Positions 5,487-6,239 of a stretch of DNA of 6,239 nt are shown piece after piece. How positions within the stretch are numbered: position 1 is the stretch's first letter; every line of letters starts with the position of its first letter. Source of the DNA: Microcaldota archaeon (GTDB lineage: Archaea; Micrarchaeota; Micrarchaeia; Micrarchaeales; Micrarchaeaceae); the NCBI GenBank assembly GCA_021851535.1, contig JAJZDT010000128.1, forward strand, positions 1-6,239. Reading direction: 5' to 3'. Under the pieces are notes generated by a model. That model was not told where the DNA came from. It did not search any database and worked only from the letters and a program-made list of their open reading frames with translations. The translations under genes were made by a program, and so were the position numbers.

Positions 5487-5579
5487 CGGGCCCGGCGGGA
5501 TTTTCAAATATTTTATTTTTTGAACTCGCGACCTTTACCTTAGGAGGGTATCGCTCTATCCAAGCTGAGCTACGGGCCC
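5487..5579 (-). tRNA. tRNA-Arg (anticodon CCT) with an 18-nt intron in the T loop
   Basis: The cloverleaf is clear but its T loop is interrupted. The acceptor is GGGCCCG/CGGGCCC, 7 GC pairs, with discriminator G. The D stem is GCTC/GAGC with loop AGCTTGGATA. The anticodon stem ATACC/GGTAA has an A-A mismatch at its base and encloses CTCCTAA, giving anticodon CCT (plus-strand 5542-5544), which reads AGG arginine. The T stem GCGAG (5529-5525) pairs with CCCGC (5499-5495) with one A-C mismatch. Between them lie 25 nt instead of 7. Removing 18 nt restores the consensus loop TTCAAAT and a 75-nt mature tRNA. No CCA is encoded. The 3' end lies only 18 nt before the start codon of the DsbA-like gene, so tRNA 3' processing may create the 5' end of that mRNA. 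The T-stem mismatch leaves a small chance that this is a decayed gene. Confidence 0.88.
5501..5518 (-). other. 18-nt tRNA intron at a non-canonical T-loop site
   Basis: The intron sits between tRNA positions 56 and 60. Because both boundaries lie in A runs, the exact cut can slide by up to 3 nt (5518-5501 to 5521-5504) with the same mature product. The flanking TTCAAA (5524-5519) and TTTGAA (5508-5503) can pair as 6 bp around a 10-nt A/T loop, extending the T stem in the precursor with a 3-nt AAT bulge on one side. This resembles a relaxed bulge-helix form rather than the strict bulge-helix-bulge motif. Archaea with broad-specificity splicing endonucleases, including ARMAN-type lineages, cut such sites. 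Confidence 0.75.
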
Positions 5580-5604
5580 GCGATATTATGATATATATTC
5601 AAAC

Positions 5605-5612
5605 TATATAAA
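5605..5612 (-). promoter_or_regulatory. TATA box of tRNA-Arg
   Basis: TTTATATA on the minus strand is centred about 29 nt before the tRNA 5' end, implying a start site about 3 nt upstream of the mature tRNA. The spacing agrees with the tRNA-Thr promoter. It could also drive the seven-gene run by read-through. Confidence 0.75.
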
Positions 5613-5637
5613 CTTTGCCCACAGCATTTTGAACTTA

Positions 5638-6162
5638 TTATTTATCTCTTAACATCTCCTCTATAATATTGCCAATATTATTCTTAGGTATATCTTTTTT
5701 TGCAAGTGCGATATACTTTTCTTTATCTAATTTATGCTGAAAATACGCTATTTGGTCAAGCGAGAGCATGGTTTTATCACATAATAGGAGTTGCCAATTC
5801 CTTGTTGTCAATTCATCTCTAACTGCATTTATTATCACATCGTCAATTTTATATACTGTTCCATTCTGGTGCACGCGTTGATCAAATTGTCCTCCAATGT
5901 TTAGTACTTTATTCTGTTTATTATACCTATAGATATATAGCAAAAAAACACTCGGTGTGTTCTTATTTTGTATTACAGTACGAAATTCATCATCCCTTCT
6001 GTAAATATCAAGCATCGTAATATTTCGTTGAGGTATACATTTTAATGCTATGTCGATAAGCCTGTTCGGGTCTGTTTCTCGATTTATGTTATCTATCATA
6101 TTATTTTTGAATTTTATTGCCTGCTCCTCTAACTGCTGCTTGCTTATAATTTTTGTATTCAT
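5638..6162 (-). CDS. Hypothetical 174-aa soluble protein
   Basis: I do not recognise this protein. It has no membrane segment and no signal peptide. The first 45 residues and the last 40 look helical. The centre (about 70-110) alternates short strands, with SVFLLYIYRY (71-80) and KVLNIGGQF (85-93), before a region ending in YKIDDVIINAVRDEL (104-118). It is rich in Asn, Gln, Ile, Lys and Asp, and its codons look more AT-rich than those of the downstream genes. It has two cysteines (42, 128) and no recognisable catalytic motif. The ATG at 6162 is preceded by GTGAG with 3-nt spacing and by a TATA box about 37 nt upstream, so it appears to be its own transcription unit with a leader of roughly 11 nt. 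It ends 58 bp before tRNA-Arg. It could be a lineage-specific or transferred gene. Confidence 0.75.
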   Translation of the reverse strand: MNTKIISKQQLEEQAIKFKNNMIDNINRETDPNRLIDIALKCIPQRNITMLDIYRRDDEFRTVIQNKNTPSVFLLYIYRYNKQNKVLNIGGQFDQRVHQNGTVYKIDDVIINAVRDELTTRNWQLLLCDKTMLSLDQIAYFQHKLDKEKYIALAKKDIPKNNIGNIIEEMLRDK

Positions 6163-6177
6163 GTGCTCACATAATCT

Positions 6178-6234
6178 AATAATTATTTGTTTTTATTTAT
6201 AAAACATATGTTAAAATTATCGGAAATAATTATT
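6178..6234. repeat. Two copies of the palindrome AATAATTATT flanking a promoter
   Basis: The 10-bp perfect palindrome AATAATTATT occurs at 6178-6187 and 6225-6234, on either side of the TATA box of the 174-aa gene. A third palindrome, AACATATGTT (6203-6212), lies between them and overlaps the upstream edge of that box. The arrangement resembles paired operators. The DNA here is very AT-rich, so chance is a real alternative. Confidence 0.35.
6196..6203 (-). promoter_or_regulatory. TATA box of the 174-aa gene
   Basis: TTTATAAA on the minus strand is centred about 37 nt before the ATG at 6162. With the usual 26-nt spacing the transcript would start near 6173, leaving a leader of about 11 nt that contains the GTGAG ribosome-binding site. 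Confidence 0.55.
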
Positions 6235-6239
6235 ATACG

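Noticed and set aside
5469..5507. Longer start (ATG at 5507) for the DsbA-like protein, adding 13 residues
   Set aside because: It would place the coding region inside tRNA-Arg, including its acceptor and T stem. The ATG at 5468 has its own GGTGAG site and gives a normal basic N-terminus before the membrane anchor.
1..6239. CRISPR array, insertion sequence, transposase or integrase next to the tRNA genes
   Set aside because: No regularly spaced long repeats, terminal inverted repeats, recombinase motifs or duplicated tRNA 3' ends were found.

Overview
The window reads as archaeal chromosome. The evidence is: two tRNA genes without an encoded CCA end, each with a TATA box about 29 bp upstream of its 5' end; one of these tRNAs interrupted by a short intron at a non-canonical (T-loop) site; a DUF460/COG2433 RNase H-fold protein, a family I know only from archaea; ribosome-binding sites that match the archaeal anti-SD (GGTGA, AGGAGGT); and a membrane-anchored protein densely studded with N-glycosylation sequons. 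The low GC content, very tight gene packing and T-loop tRNA intron make a small-genome DPANN lineage such as the ARMAN/Micrarchaeota group my best guess. That is inference, and a Thermoplasmata-like host is not excluded.

Everything found is on the minus strand, so transcription runs from high to low coordinates. Reading in that direction: a hypothetical 174-aa soluble protein (6162-5638) has its own TATA box. Next is an intron-containing tRNA-Arg(CCT) (5579-5487), and only 18 nt after its 3' end begins a tightly packed seven-gene run. This run holds a membrane-anchored DsbA-like protein that has lost both active-site cysteines (5468-4392), a minimal stand-alone DUF460 RuvC/YqgF-like protein (4383-3907), an unrecognised helical basic protein (3902-3111), a MenA-type UbiA prenyltransferase (3078-2212), a CPBP/CAAX-type intramembrane protease (2183-1563), a UbiE/MenG methyltransferase (1557-874) and an unrecognised seven-helix membrane protein (865-200). 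A T-rich tract follows, then tRNA-Thr(TGT) (136-65) with its own TATA box, then a small set of 10-bp-phased repeats at the window edge.

Functionally, menA plus ubiE/menG give the last two steps of menaquinone (or another naphthoquinone) synthesis: prenylation of the dihydroxynaphthoate ring, then C-methylation of the ring. The CPBP protease and the seven-helix protein sit in the same run and may act on the same membrane. The upstream half (inactive thioredoxin fold, DUF460, unknown helical protein) is translationally coupled and has no obvious metabolic link to quinones. Gaps in the run are 4-32 bp. Several ribosome-binding sites lie inside the stop region of the preceding gene. No stretch over 300 bp lacks a gene.

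The points most worth a second look are the T-loop intron in tRNA-Arg and its possible second role as promoter DNA, the cysteine-less DsbA-like protein with 18 sequons, the DUF460 protein reduced to its nuclease domain and coupled to an unknown partner, and the quinone genes split by a CPBP protease.
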